Notes: generated by a model from the letters alone, not told the origin. Counted from the first letter of the stretch, positions 33,569 through 48,191 are shown. The stretch is 64,000 nt of DNA from Stratiolaelaps scimitus (GCA_019614645.1 JABWDB010000002.1:14979501-15043500); one strand, 5' to 3'. Numbers and translations are program-made.

Positions 33569-36500
33569 GAGCTCTTTTTTAAAATTCCAATAACATCGAG
33601 TTCTCTAATGTTTGACGGCTTTGTTCGCCATCAACGGGACCTTTATTCTCTCTTCCCCCCCCCTCTCTCTATTTCTCCCACTGGCTTCATTACCGTATAC
33701 CGTCACTGCTCTCAATCAGGAGGTGATCGCATTTGATTGTGTAAGCTTCGGCGTACGAGGTGTTTGCTGTGTACGTGTATCCATGAACGGACCGCCGAAG
33801 ACACGTCTTCGCCGGCCGCCCGCTCGCTCGCTTCGATTGGTGCGTAGTTGTTGTTTTTTTTGTTTGATAGTGGTCTTCCTCTTTTTCGCCTTTCTCAAGC
33901 TCAACGATCTCGCTCTTTCTAATTTCGCGCTGCCTACCGTCTTCCCTACCAATGATGACGATGATAATAACAACGAGCGGGCGGCTGGTTGGCTGGTGCC
34001 GCCGGCGCTGGCGTGGCCGCGGCTACCGCGAGTCTGAGAAAAATATTCTCGGGTTCGACTTTAATTGCCCCCAACCCCCCCCACACACACACACACTCTC
34101 TCTATCTGTATCTATCTGCCCTTCACTCAACACGCAGCGTCCTCCGTTCACGGCCGAGCGTCGCGGGGGCCTCCTCCATTACAAGGCGGATCTGACCTGT
34201 GACCCCGAAAGGTCTTCAGCTTGAGCTCGGTCAGATGGGCAATAGTTTCTTCAGCAGTCAGTGGCAGCCGTCGCGTTGCTCCATGCGTTGTTGTTGTTGG
34301 CGCGGCTGCTCGTTCGAGTAAGCGGGCGAATGGGCCAAGGAGCGAACGATCAGGCCTCGATTCAGACCGAGCGTCGAACGATCAGATCGTTACCGCGTCG
34401 GTGTTAAGATCCGGCAGGCGGAATGGGGCTGTTCCTGAACGGTTAGGGTTAAGGGAGAACCCACCACTTTCGATAGCAAAAGCGCACAGTAGAGCAGTTA
34501 CAACCAGGAGGATCAGCAGCGGAGCAGGCATCGAAATCACTATCTCGTTTTCTTTATTTTGGGGGGAGAGATTCGCAGCGTCATCGCTGCGCGCTGGCCA
34601 CCAATCTCCAACAACGTCTCTTTCATTATTTAGCTAGTGGCTAGATAGCGCGCAATTGTATTCTAGCAGCGGTTGTGTAAAATAAAAGGGGAAAATGTAT
34701 CAGATATATATATATATAATACATCAGGATCCTCATGGCGGAAAAATATCCCCTGACAAGCGTCAGCTATTGGATAGCCACAACCGGTGATCTATGTTGG
34801 CTATGATCTTCTCGTCTACTGATATTTGAATTCAGTTTTGTAGTTTTCACGTTACTGCTCGGTAAGTCGCGGTAAACCGAATTGTACAATTGCATTTGGT
34901 ACCTTGTCAGGGGTGGTGCAAAAGTACTTGCTGTCTCATTAGGAGTGGCCAGTTGTGATCTCTTAACGATGTAATACGTATTTTTGCACTCTGCTTAATT
35001 ATTTATTATTAAAAATCACGTTGCACCTGCTACGGAGCTATATAATGAGAAGAATTGGCTCCATAATTTTCGTGTCTGTACTGAATGATTATAGCTACCC
35101 GATATAGCTTGAATCGTCTAAGGGGAAATTTAATTTGTCATGGTTATTAGACCAGGGGGTCGATTAGTGGAGAGACAATTTCAGTTCTATACAGTTCCTC
35201 TGTGACATACATTTACGATTTGTGGGTGTCGTACTATTTAACTTCCCTCTGAAGTAGACTCTATGAGTGTACGTGAACACATCTAGCAAATCATTATTAA
35301 TCTTGGCCGCCCGTTCCGACCTTCGCTCGATGACGTTTTGAAGACTTTGAACTTGTTTCTATTTTCTTTATATTTTAGGTTTCTTCTCATTTTACGGATT
35401 CTCTTGAGCGTCTCTCTCATTTAGCCAAATATAAGTTGTGGAGGAGAGTGCTGACAGATGTGGACAAATTTCCGCGTATCTGATACAGCTAACAACGCTC
35501 GAGCACGAATCGATGTTCAGCTGTCAGCAGCAATTAGATGGGTTGCTTATATCGGCTCTACGTTTCATCCTATGAATGAACGTTTGCTTTCGTCACCAGA
35601 GCCATCGTTGGAAGGCGACTTTCGAGGTATTCGTTATGTATATCTGAATGACATTCTCGGGTGCGTGTAACCGTCGGCGTGTAAAAGCAACGCTGCGTCA
35701 ATAGGCAATACCACCGTCATTTCGACTGAGCACCGACAGAGAGGATATCTGCGCTGCCGTTCCCGAATGATGCTGCCTGTCCTGTTACACCAATGGACGT
35801 ACAGAGATTACTGCTTAGTCTGTCAAAGCACCTTGAGAGTTTGGCTAGCCACGAAAGAAACCCTGGGGTGCTGGCTTACCCACTATGCGGCGATCTAAAC
35901 CTTCCTGCAACAAGCGCCCGATCGTCGATCTCGGCGTGACAGTCAGATGGCCACAGGATCCAATGTCATCGTGTGTGTTGGTGTGAGGGTAAGCCTCGCG
36001 GCCTCGGCCCTCCACGAAAGCGACTGACGACGCTGAACAGCGGAATAAGGCAGCACGGAACACGAGAGTGTCATCAATAGACGCGTCAATGCCGACAGTC
36101 AATTCACATGGCAAAAAAATGGCACACACACACATACAGCTAAATCTGTGTACTGTCGATACCGTTGTGGTTGCAACTACAGACGCCCCGATCTCAACCT
36201 GAGTAGCCGGGTGTCGTCCTGATGCGCGATGGGTCGATCGCTCCGCACAGTATCGTCGCTTTGCTTCGCCAGAAATCTACAAGAGGCGAGGTTGGTGAGA
36301 CGTTCACCACGACGTGTACCACCACCAGGACTATTTCTACTCGCCGCTAGCTGCAGACGCGACCATGCCGCCGTATTCACAACTTGGTGCTGCTGCTGCT
36401 GTTGTCTACCGTGCTGCGACAGAAACGAGTTCCGTAGAAGTTTGCGTCTACAGAGCGATTCGTTGGACGTGACTACGGCGGTCGACGGTCTCGACGGACA

Positions 36501-38997
36501 CAGCACGCTGTGAAGCATTGGACAGTGCCTATAGACATCTCAGGACCTCCCGCCCCCTCGAAGACTGTGTGTCATCTGCATGTCGCCCTTGCTGTCCGTG
36601 TACGCCACTGGCATCAAAAAAACCGAAGATACTTTCGTCGGTGGCGGCGGCGGCAGCACCGGCCGCTGCTGTGACGACAACATTAATAAATCTTGGGATT
36701 TTCGGGTTCATTGAGAAGTGGAGTAGTGAGAATCAGTGGGGTCGACAGTGGCGAAGCGTGCAGTCTTCTTCCTGCGGCCGAATCGATTGCGGTAATTCAG
36801 TTAGGCGCATGGACAGGCCGGCCGTTAGGTGAAAGGGCAAATGACGAAGCTTAGCAGGAGTCCTACAGGTAGAGGAGGGAACGTTTGCGGCTTCTTTCAG
36901 CTATCGTCGCTAAGTACCAAGCGAGAACAAGAAAAGAACATTCGCTGTGTTGTTGTGTTGGCCGGGGTGGTAGCCGAATTCGTGTGCGGACCCTAATCTC
37001 GTTGCTCGATCGGGGGACCCTTCTCGTTGTCGTTGTTTAATATCTTCTATGAATGAGTGAATCGACGAGCAGTAGATCTTCCTCTCGACCTATTGGATTT
37101 GCCTTCTGCGAGGATCGAATTCAATGAAGGTTGTCTGCCGCGCGGCGCCAGCGTGAATTGATAAGGTCCACACACACATATTAGTCTCTTCGATGAAGTT
37201 GATGAGACATTCATTAATTATTGTCCACTAGACGTGACTAGCCAGTGGGAAGCTATCTCGAAGAGGTAATTTAATGCAGCAGACGGATTCGGTTGGCGGG
37301 CAGTCCCGATTGTCAGCAGAGCTAATAAACGCCAATGTATAAGCCCTTGTCAATAATTGATTGATGTAAACGGGTCTGTCAGCTGAACGTCGAGTAAACA
37401 CGTTCGCGCCGATCCATACAACGTGATATATCCCGAGCAATAACTTGTTATAATTAATAAGCATTGTTAATTATAATAAGTAACAAGGGACGCCGTCATG
37501 ACGAAAACATTACATAGAATAATCAGCTGCATTCCCATGAGCAATTGTAATCGCCGAAAATCATAATCGCCACAATCATAGGGATATTGTTAAGCAAAAC
37601 AAAAACAAAACACTTTGAAGGAGGAATCCTCCTCCAGGCTGTCATTAGCTAGCGCCGTCTCTTCTCTTCCTAATTATCAAACAATTTTACCGGTAATTTT
37701 GCACGCTGATCTTGTATATATGTGTGTGTACGGGTGTGTGTGCAAGTGTGTGTATATGCGAGTTAACCAAGCGAGTGTTCTATAGACAAATGAGTTTCTT
37801 TTTTTAATGAATCCCTGCGTCTCTGTCAGCTTGTCTTCTTCTTGTCTTATACAGATCCATGGTCCGCGATGTGTTCGCTTGCTTAGTTAATATCTGTCTG
37901 TGCCTAAAGCGCTGCCACTCTTATATCATTCCCGAATAAATGGAAAATAACAACAGGGGAGACAACGATGAGACGACAGAGGGCGAGCTGGGCGGGAGGG
38001 GGGCGGGCGGGGGCAGAATAATTTGATTTTCCGCCGAACTGTTCCTAAATTTCCCACTGAAGTACTGAGGTAAACACTAACGCGAGGTCCTTTCGTCACA
38101 CATGAAAACAGAACGAGACTTAGACAGAGAGAGAGAGAACGGATGAGGAGCAGGAGGAGCGAGCGAGCGACAACTATCAACAGAAAGACCAAACGCCCGC
38201 GAGGCTTCGGAAGCACCAGCAGCACCTTGGACACTACCTCTTGTATCGTCAGCAGCCGCAGCAGCATACTCATAGACATCATATAGGAAACTAGCATATT
38301 ACACGCTAATAAATACATCCAATCCGACGTTCCCGAGAAGTGATCCTGCCAGTTTCTGTGTGTACGTGTCCATGATTTTGCAGCAGGCGTACAGGCCATC
38401 GTACACTACGATGTCTAGTCAGTCAGCCAGGCACTGCTCTGAAATTTGGCGTTGCCTTGAAGAGTCGAAATTAGCGTGAAATGACTCGATGTCTTCATTC
38501 GCTCCGCCGCTTCGTGTCTCGCTTCGCGATTATCATTATTAGACGAGTCTCATAATACTACAACAATCTTACCATGATTATTATTATTATTAATATGATG
38601 TTGTGTTCTTGGTATTGTACAAATGATTACACGTGCCGCGGGCGAGTTCCTGACGAATCGGCGGACAAACGAGACAACCGATACAACCTAACACTAGCAT
38701 AGGTCTCGAGTGTGCTTTTAAGTGATTGCATAGAAACGATATTTTGCAGACAAGTTTTTTTTACTCTTGCTAGCGTACGAAACTGTGAGCGTACATGATA
38801 ATGATATTGGTGGTGGGCAGCTACCTGTTTTTGGGGCTTGTGAGAGGGATTATTCGTTTTTGCGATAACAATACAATATGAGAAAATCATGATTAGTATT
38901 GTCTGAATTGCGGTTGAACATTGAATGCTCGCGTGCAGTGGTGAACACCGAATCTTGGCTATGTTACGGATTGTTCTCACAAGTCCCTTTATCATAC

Positions 38998-39000
<3 letters not shown>

Positions 39001-39028
<28 letters not shown>
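39001..39028. repeat. (AT)n microsatellite followed by a GT run
   Basis: About 14 AT units pass directly into GTGTGTGTATGTGTG, a compound AT/GT repeat. Confidence 0.9.
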
Positions 39029-39038
<10 letters not shown>

Positions 39039-41705
39039 ATGTGTGGGCTTTCTTGTGTAGCCGTCTCGGAGATAACTAAGTCGCGTCTAAAGGTTTCCTG
39101 TCGATCCTACGAGGAGCGTAGGGGTAACTTACCCCTAGGACGATGAGGTTATAATCATTCAAATTCTAACGAAATTATTTCCATGGATCCATAAACTACA
39201 CATATAAATATCGGACGACCTTCGACATTCGATTGACCATTGGCTTGAAGTTTGGCTCGGCAACGGTATCTATATGTCGTATGATACCTTGTTTGATATA
39301 ATTCCAGAACAGAAGGTTTAACCATACGCGTCGCCCTCTCTCCATGCACTTTTTGCCAAACGCGTTATCCTACAGGAAGGTGTGCCGGAGTGAATTTTCT
39401 GAAAACCCCATCGGTGGTGCTACGCTGCTGCTGTTGGCATTCAGATCAATTCATCCATGGACACATAGGCAGAGCCGTCCACTCTGTTGGGACTGCACAG
39501 TCGACACAATGACAAGCTTCTAATATTGCCATTGTGCAGGGAGCATTGTACATTGTATGTATGATTGTCGTAGGAATATTGGCTGTCAACTGTGGAATGA
39601 CCAAGGCCTGATACAATTTGATTACATCGACATGGGCAGACTACGAGCACGGTGGCCCACTGTGTTTGACCCTCAGGCTCGGGCAATGGCTCGGCTGGGG
39701 GCGACGGCTGAACTTCAAAACTTCAACGAATTTCGTGTATATCATCGCTACGCCTCGTAGGTGGCGTAGCAGCAAGTCAACCTGCTGTTGGTTGCGTTTT
39801 GCGTTTATAACGACAGCAAGTAACAGCTTTTCTTCACAACTGAATCGCCTGCGTCGCCTCAGAGTCTCGGCCAACCTCGTGCCTAGCGCGATGAGCTCAA
39901 TCAAAGCAATAATAATAACAATAATAACGACAACAACAGCAGCAGGAGACTCACCGTAAAGAAATTGTCTACTATGACAAAATTGTGGTGGCAGGACAAA
40001 AATGGACAACCGTCAAAATAGGCACTTTGTAATTACCGAGAAAGGCAAAGAAACCGTGGACGACAGTGAAGCTACGAGAAGATGGGTTCCGTTACTGGGG
40101 CGCATCCGCGGAGTGGAACGTTGTCAGGGGGGTCAGCGTTACCACTGACGGCGAGCAGTGGACTCGCCATGCGTGCAGAGCAACGTTGGGGCCCTGTGAT
40201 GCCGATCTACCTATCTCCGCTGTGTGGGCTTCTCTCTCTGCGATTCGTCTGCAGAGCCCTACGGAGAGAGGGACGTTGGTGCCACCAACAGAGCGATTTG
40301 GCAGCCCTCCCATCATTGGGCAAACCTCGCCGTAGAAGAGGTCACCGTTCGACGGTCAATAGGCAGGCGGGCCACAATCAAGTCACAACTATCGATTTAC
40401 TCATGATGTATAATCAATGGTGTCGTAGCCGCAATAAATAAGATAGAATAGGATTCTAAAACCGGTCATCAGCCGTAAACGAGGACTTAATCTGCGTTAA
40501 TCAAGTGAACACCTGGGAGTGTGTCGTGTAGGGTAGGCTGAACGGTAATGGTGAAGCGAATGAGGGGAACTACGTTGAGTAAATCAGCGCCAGGTGAATG
40601 TGAAATCACTGTCGGTGTGAACACTCAGGTCTGTCTCGCGAGATATCTTCGTCTACCCATGCGGGCGGTAGAGATTGAATATGTTGGATCCGACGCTAAA
40701 ATTGACTACACTGCTATACAGATTTGATAAACACGATTATTGTCGCACGTTGAGTGTAAATGCGCTGCGAATAAAAAGCGTTTAATAAAGTTAAAAAAAA
40801 ACGCCTCGGACTCAAGGAAGTTTGTGTAATGCACTACCTCGAAGGGTTCGCCACAGGCACTGGTTAAGGCTAACAAATAGGTTGCAAAATATGGTCGTCG
40901 TATCTCGTACAGACGATGATAATAACATGAGTATAGCGGATCTCGAGATTTTTGAGATGCTGCTCTAACAGTCGTAGTCAACTTCACTCGCTCACGTGGT
41001 TGTCCATGGTCGGAAACGTGGATCTTCAAGGTGCTTCGTGGTTTTCAGCGAGTTTGTTGCTTACCTCGTTAGCTTCTCATTCATTGCAACTAATACAGTG
41101 GCACCTGCTGCGAACAGTAGCCATCATCTACTATTGACGTCTGATGGTGGGGATCTATCTTGTAGATCAATTTTTTTCTCTGTTATATTTCTTAGTAGCT
41201 AACATAAAAACGACACAATGTCAGAAGGCAATGTCGCGTCCGCCTCCCTCGAACGAATCAAGCAATACAACAATCACATGTTTAGGCTTGTTGCTCATTA
41301 ACCGCACCGCGAACAGCTTACCGGGCTTCGTTACGGGATCGCGGTAGTTCCGTCTGCCGTCATTTTCCTGCGGAGGAGCCAGTCGGTCATTTTGCGTCAA
41401 ATTCAGAAGCAGGCCACATTCATCTGTCTCTCGTTCTTTTGGCCAGGGCAGGCCGCGCACATGTTGGCGCAATACACCCGAACGGTTCGCGGCGCGCCGC
41501 GCCGTCGAGCGGCAGCAGCAGCTGCCGGCGGTGCGAACCAGGATATGACCTTTAATCGAACTGCCAGTGGCGGTGGAGACGATGACGCTCTGCGACGGTC
41601 TCGGGACCGCCGATCGATTCGCGGCGCTTGCTGCAATTTGACCACTGCGTCAAGTACCACAGGTGCCTCCACGCCGAGCGGCGTGTGTGTGTATCTGTGC
41701 GAATG

Positions 41706-41736
<31 letters not shown>

Positions 41737-42449
41737 CTGGTCTGCTTGGCTGTTGTCGAGAGAGCCATTGTGGGCATGTACATGAGGCACCAGCGACATC
41801 GACATTGGCAATGACACATGGAACGGATCTGAGGGATTGACCAGGAGATGTCAGACAGATCACTTCCTGTACCCTCTTTGTTGATGTATGACTATGCTAA
41901 CTAAGTAGATAAACAATATATCTGCCGCGCGAACCAACGAGAGCAGTGGATCAGCTATGAGGTAAACCTTATCGCCTGTATATGCGCGTTTCAGGTTGAG
42001 CCATTTCAGCAGCTAAGGACAGAAGAAGATGCTATAGATTAAGTCCTATGCGTCGTTGTGCAATGACAATTGCCACCAGACACCCGGGCCAGGATGGGGA
42101 ATAACCCCATTTCAATATAACGGAGCTCAATCGCATTCAGTGTGTGTGTGTGTGTGTGTTGATGAGCGCTGTATGCATTCAGTGCTCGAGTCGTGATTGC
42201 AGTCAATGAGTCGTTGGTCAGATTTTTCGCTAGTTTATCAGTCGTAAGTCAGCTCGGCCCGGCCATTAATTTACTTGGCTCGACCGTTGTGTGTCGGATG
42301 CCGGCGGATTCATGCGCTATATCCGGGATGAGACAGCTAGCCTATCCACGAAATTGTCGCATGCTTGCCACATTACGCAACCACGGCCGGCAGAAGTGGA
42401 GAAGATATGCAATCTCCAAATGTGTAGAGACACGTGCGTCTATCGATAA

Positions 42450-42454
<5 letters not shown>

Positions 42455-42528
<74 letters not shown>
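42455..42528. repeat. (AT)n microsatellite, 37 units, longest in the window
   Basis: 74 bases of uninterrupted AT. A second long array starts 166 bases downstream. Both can extrude as cruciforms. Confidence 0.95.
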
Positions 42529-42530
<2 letters not shown>

Positions 42531-42689
42531 TTGTACACGTACATGAGTTACACAGACATGAGAAATATGCGGAAAATATAATTGCGTATTTGTAGTTCGG
42601 TGCAGCGAATGTGTATGACCTATTGCAATCTAATTTAATAAAGTTATATGCATAGGTAGGATGAAACGTCCAGATTCGCCCTCATCCAC

Positions 42690-42694
<5 letters not shown>

Positions 42695-42736
<42 letters not shown>
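42695..42736. repeat. (TA)n microsatellite
   Basis: About 21 units, partner of the 37-unit array just upstream. Confidence 0.95.
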
Positions 42737-42739
<3 letters not shown>

Positions 42740-44176
42740 GTACAATGAAAACAATCGAAACCTGGGCCGCGCCCAATTCGCGGATCCGCCAGTGAGGCAC
42801 CGCCAGTCAATGTTCTTGATATTGCTTGGGCCATTGAAGAACATCTTTTACCAGACGCGTATACAACCGGTGGATACCTGATTCCGTAGTAACAGGCAGT
42901 GACTTCATGAGACCTGTCCATGGTATCGCGTAGAAGTACTGCCGGCATTGCTACACTGTGACGTACTAAGCCGATGTCCCGTTGTTCGTTAACTGAACTC
43001 TTGGTCAACTCCACCCTGCTCTGCCACCCTACGAATGATCACATCGGTTTTGACTGACTGCGCAGTCGAATCGAACTACTTCGATTGCATCCCTCAGCTA
43101 CCTCTGCTGCTGATCCGAACCGGCACCACCCTTTCACATTATCCACCGCTTCGCTGCTACTAATACTACTGTATACCATTGCTGTGGCCAGCGACGGCCA
43201 GCATCCTCGTCCGTCAGATCGAGGATGACAGCAGACAGCGGCGTCGGCGTCGGTCCCAGCTCCGGCGGCCGGGGTTAGCGTCGACAGCGCGCCCGCCGGT
43301 CGAGGGCCACCACTCGCCTCCTTGATCGTGACGTTGTAGTATTGCGCTACGGTGTGTATGTGTGCTGTTGTTGTTGCTCAGCCATGGCAACTAGTCCGTT
43401 GATGGCGATGGTCAGAAGATCTTTATTGATGAGGCTACCGCGGCCTACCATGACTACCTCGTTGGTCACTGTGCGGCGGCGTTCGATGCCAATCGCACCG
43501 AGGCTGCCCTGCAGCTCTGGCTACTATTGTCGCTGATCGGCTCCTCTCTGCTCCTCCTGATCATCGTGAGCGAACGCAGCCAGCTGCCATCAGCCGCTGT
43601 TGTTGCTGCTACCGCCGCTGCCGCCGCCCTTCTCCGTTTGGCTGCCGTGCGACGCAATGTTCACTGAGCGAGGCTGCTCGTTCATCGGGGAGATGGAAGA
43701 ACGACGAAAAGACGACGAGAAACACAAACGAAGAAGCAAAACAAAATCGAAAATGAGATCCACATCCGGTATGGAGCGAGAGCGGCGGCGGCGGCGGCGG
43801 TGGCGATGCGCGGTTCGGTGGAAACTGGACTAAATGGCATTATAGTGTCGCTGTCTGTCTGTCTGCCTGATGCAGCTAAGCAGAGCGAGGGAATACTACA
43901 GCGGGAACATGGCATGAATACGATGGCGGCGGCGACGGCGGCGGCGATAATGGTGGCCTAATAATTGGGTTTATTGAACTGAGAATGAAGAATCGAACAC
44001 AACGGGACGACACCGATTGATTTTTAAATCCGATTACCTATCGCTGCTGCTGCTATTGGTTGGTCGTTGTTAATTGTTGTTAGACGTTATGTTCTGTCGA
44101 GCGATTTGCGTTTAATGAAATTTCATTAAATGAAAAAAAATGCTCCGCTGGCCTAACCCCTAGTGTGACGTAGGAC

Positions 44177-44309
44177 CTATCTGCCCTGCTTGCTGTACGA
44201 TGCTTTGGTGAATATGTGCTCCTTTACTTTGGTGTCCTTGCAAACCTTGAATAGGCCAAGCGAACTGTACATGATGTAAGCTGACGTGCCGTAGATGTTC
44301 GTCGAAAAC
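44177..44309 (-). CDS. Possible terminal exon of an unidentified gene
   Basis: After a CAGTTTTCTTAG acceptor the minus strand reads FSTNIYGTSAYIMYSSLGLF, then KVCKDTKVKEHIFTKAS and a stop at 44179-44177. Third positions are strongly G/C. A hydrophobic YIMYSSLGLF stretch precedes a basic tail. The upstream exon on the minus strand was not found. The sequence directly upstream is also open but shares no resolved splice junction. No family is recognised. Confidence 0.35.
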
Positions 44310-47300
44310 CTAAGAAAACTGTGTCGATCCAGGACGCCAGTGGCCAAAGAGATCCTGCTTTTCGTTAAGATAGAGAGCATGCAGAGAATGCACGGCGGTG
44401 TTTAAATTTCGTTTTGAGGACCGGCGAAAATAAAATGCGAGAATTTTTGCAGCGAGCCATTCTCTTAGCTGAGGACAGCGGCAATGACATCCCATTTGCA
44501 TACTACCTATAAATGAGAAAATTCATGCTCAGGTTTCCGTTCAAGGTGGATGGCAGTTGAATATATTACAGTTCCCACTTTATGATCTCACTTTAATCAT
44601 TACAGTCAGCACATCTACAATCTACATCTACAAGATGGTAGAGGCACATCTAGAATCAACGACACGACGGCAGACATTTGGATGAACACATCCATTCCAA
44701 CAAACATAAGTCACACTCGTTCTGAAGCATCGACTGATTAGCAACTTGAGAGGAAACGGATCGTCCAATCGTCCAGTGCAGCAGCTCGATACACGGTCAA
44801 AGAACGCCAATGTAATTGAGGAAGGTCAGGCCTTCTTCGCTCTTTGATCAGGTGGGCACACTAAATGTCCCCATTCCAAGCTCTCTCATTCGGAACAATA
44901 GAACAACAACGGCTATATAGATCAGTCGCAGTTCTCACCAGAGTCGGTACTCAGCGTAGATAGCGCCAGTCGGTACTCAGACTAGATATTATGTGCTTAG
45001 ACTCTTGGTACTCTCTGTTCACTATATGGATTCAAGACGAACAGGGTTCGGGTTTCATTCGAATCACCTGTATAATAAAATGAATCAACTTCTCAGTTTG
45101 TTCTCAGCTTGAGTATTAGGCGCAATCGAGCCTAGCAGAGAACGCGGGAAACTACCTCGGCAGAGGTGTCTCATGAGTTTGACAAAGAACGTTGTGCCCG
45201 ATTCAGCCTAGGTATATAGGTAATTCTAATATAATAGAAGATGCTATATTACCTTTGCATCAGCTCTGCTATGAGCTGTTTGTGCCACGGATGTAGTTAC
45301 ATGGTGGGCTGTTCTCGCATCTCAATGTGCCACAAAAGCAGAACACTGTAACGGTTTCAATTAGGTATTTTGCCGGTGCGACGCGTCCGATGATTAATAA
45401 TTAATAGTAATGACCCGAAACGGATGGATTGCTCGAGATGAAATATTAATTACCTCATATCGGGTGGCGGCAACGTCAGCAGTGGCATTCATGATCATCC
45501 AATAATATAACTTTGATAGCAGATTGTATTAAATAGATATTCACGTACAATTAATATTTGTTGTCACATGCTATAATTATCACATTTTTCACGGATACGG
45601 ACAACCTGTAGCTTGTACACGCCCTAATGGAAGACCACGTTGAGGCCATCAGTCAGGCCACTGAAAGTGGGCAATCATGTTTTCTCTCTCTCTCGATCGC
45701 TATCTCTCTCTCTGTGTTTCTGGCTTCTTCGAGATATGTATAATATTTATTTAACGGAGAAGAGAATTAAATTCTGCATGAACATTAATATCGATATTAA
45801 TATATATATATTGTTATTGTATTGCTGTAAGGGGTTTTGTCCTGAAAATGTTTGCCAAGTCGCTTCAGCAGAAAAACGATCCCTTTCAATGTCGTTCTCT
45901 GCTACACAAATATTATTATAGTCAAATTAGTCGAAGACGACGTTCATTGTTGCAAAATCATTAGTGGCTCGTATATATATATATATATATATATTTATTA
46001 TATATTTATTCACATGATTTGCACACTCGTATCAACGAGTAGTTCAAGTTGTAAGCTAACAAATTTACTTGGACGGTGTTAACAAGTGGTAAGCCAACTG
46101 CGGACAAAACGAGAATTTTGAAAATTGCATTTCTACCCTCCCAAGCCGGATCTAGTCGCAGCAAAATCTACGATACAGTCACACACACGCAGAGACACAA
46201 CCGCACAATCATGGAGGCAGGCAATTTTCTGTGTTTCTGACGTCGGTGTCCTGTACGGCCGGCGACACGTCAATAACACGGACGAGTCGTCGAGACAGCC
46301 GACTCAAACGTTAGTATAAGTCGGCAGAACCTTGTCGCCCTTAGTCGGCCAGATTCGATTTCTCGACTTCGAATGCTCGATTACTGCTGCTGCTTCAGGC
46401 GGCCGCCGCCGCCGCTATTGCCGACTTGTACAAGACGGGCAAATTGGCACTTCTGCGCGACGAGCAGTTGCTGCGATGCTGCTGCTGCTGCTGGGGCGGA
46501 CGCTGTAGCTGTTCCTTGCAGCCTAAAGTCCACGAGCGTCGTCGGTGTCTTCGTCTACGTTCTCGACCCCCGCCTTCCTCCAGCCCGTTGACTTTCGTTG
46601 ACCAGAGGGCAGCCAACGGCTTCAAAGACGCTGAGGCGGCGCTGAATACGACGACCACGTTGTCGTCGTCGTATGTCGAAGAACTTCGTTGTCTCCTGCA
46701 ATTTTTTCCCGGCGTTGGCTTTCGAACTTCAAAAATCGGCTGTCTTCCCGTCCTCAACCAGACTCGATGCTCGCGGGCGAGCGTCGTAGAAGAGCGCGCT
46801 GCGGTGGTGGCTTCTGTGTGTATTTCTGCTTCTGCGGCCGTCGATGCTATTGTTGTTGTTGTTGTTGTCGACGACGACGAGTATTTGACGAAGAAGTGGT
46901 TATCGCGTCACCAACTTTCATGTCTGTGGTTGTCGCACGAGTGCTTTCTCACATCAAGTGAGCGCAAGAAACGGGGCAGCGGCAGAGATTCGACAACTTC
47001 GATGCTGTTGGTACGATACACAGACACCAATGGCGACTACTAGAGCTATCGAAGGCGGGTTTGATATCGTCAAGACGTCACAAAAAGCCGGCCGGCCGGC
47101 CGGGGCGACTGACGAGGCTAAGGATGATGTTATTGCCTTCGTAGTCATCGGGTGACTGGTCGAAGTTGCTGCTCCTGCTGATGGAAGGAAGCCGCCGCGG
47201 AGAGCCTTGATGTTAGCGCGGGTCGCGCTCAAGCGCCGTTCGCTCGCTGTGGCCGCGACGGCCATGTCCGTGTAACCTGCTTGTGAATCATAGGTCGTTG

Positions 47301-48191
47301 GTGCTTGTTTGAAGAGAATCACCGGGTAATGAACAAGAGCGCTAGGAAAAGAGAGAGAGAGAGAGAGAGAGAGAGCGCGAAGATAGTGAAGATCCCGCCT
47401 TGAAGCTCCACCCGTCTAATTTCTGTTTGTGATGGAAGTCATGATGATGGCGGTGGCGGCGGCGGCGGCGGTAGCAGCAACGCTGATGATGGTTAATGAT
47501 GGCAATCGTGGAGATGCGCTCTCTGTTGAGAATACGCGAATGCCTGAATCTGTGTTTGAAGATGACGAAAAGTGTACGGATTGCCGGAGTGATACCAGCA
47601 AGGGCGTCGACTATAAAGGGCACCATCGCTTGGATTGGCAAATAATTTTCAGAACATTTATTAGAGATCGAAAAAAAGTGCAGACTAAAGAAAATATAAT
47701 TATCCCGGATGCCAATCCGGGATAATCAAGACGAAGTCAGGTAGGCAGGTCGATATCTTGACATTCGACTGCGAGCCGATCAGCGAATCCCACGAAATAT
47801 GAAAACACTAATGAATTTCATAGGATTACATGTGTTTCTCCCCGTGTATTTCGCTTGATTGTTCGGGCGTCCACAACCTAAAATGATCGAATAAAATACT
47901 GTGATGTATGTTCCAGTTGTTTATATGAGTGATTAACAAACATTGGAGAATGAGAGAAAGAAAAACTCGGAAAACGCTCGCAAGTAATAGCTAAATAACA
48001 CATTGTGTTAGCTGTGCCAATATTTATCGAATAGTAGCCATTATTTATGGACATTGTTCCTTTTTTTCTCGTTAACTACATCGGAAAAAGCTTCAAAAAG
48101 TTCACTGTATTAATATATGTGAATATATATCAGCTCAAGATACTAGCATCTTTGCCCCGGAGATCTACGGTGAGCGGTGGGCCACTTGGGC
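44310..48191. other. Non-coding region with triplet-rich island at 46.4-47.3 kb
   Basis: A CTG/GTC/GCC-rich island holds long frames on both strands (205 codons plus, 120 codons minus) that are best explained by triplet runs. An AT array lies at 45972-45993, a GA run at 47349-47376 and a GGC run at 47452-47475. No supported gene. Confidence 0.4.

Larger units (their letters stand above)
31975..44176. other. Long non-coding region with AT arrays and GC-rich islands
   Basis: No gene could be supported over about 12 kb. GC- or triplet-rich islands at about 33.8-34.7, 36.2-37.0, 41.4-41.7 and 43.1-44.0 kb hold frames open on both strands (for example a 113-codon ATG frame with a Q run on the minus strand at 36518-36177), but none has a domain or a confirmed splice partner. 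AT-rich DNA and (AT)n arrays lie between the islands. Confidence 0.4.

Noticed and set aside
33612..34637. Two long plus-strand frames (141 and 138 codons)
   Set aside because: Homopolymer- and T/C-rich composition, no splice partner, overlapping frames on the other strand. Simple-sequence artefacts.
36177..36518. 113-codon minus-strand ATG frame with a glutamine run
   Set aside because: Codon bias is suggestive, but the opposite strand is open over the same CAG/GTG runs and there is no domain, promoter or poly(A) support.
37926..38399. 157-codon minus-strand frame rich in Leu/Ser
   Set aside because: The hydrophobic run comes from CTC/CTG repeats. A competing frame (YDGLYACCKIMDTYTQKLAG) from 38399 is equally plausible, and neither has a partner exon.
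46395..47043. 205-codon plus and 120-codon minus frames in the 46.4-47.0 kb island
   Set aside because: Runs of Cys, Val or Gln arise from CTG/GTT triplets and both strands are open. No motif discriminates them.
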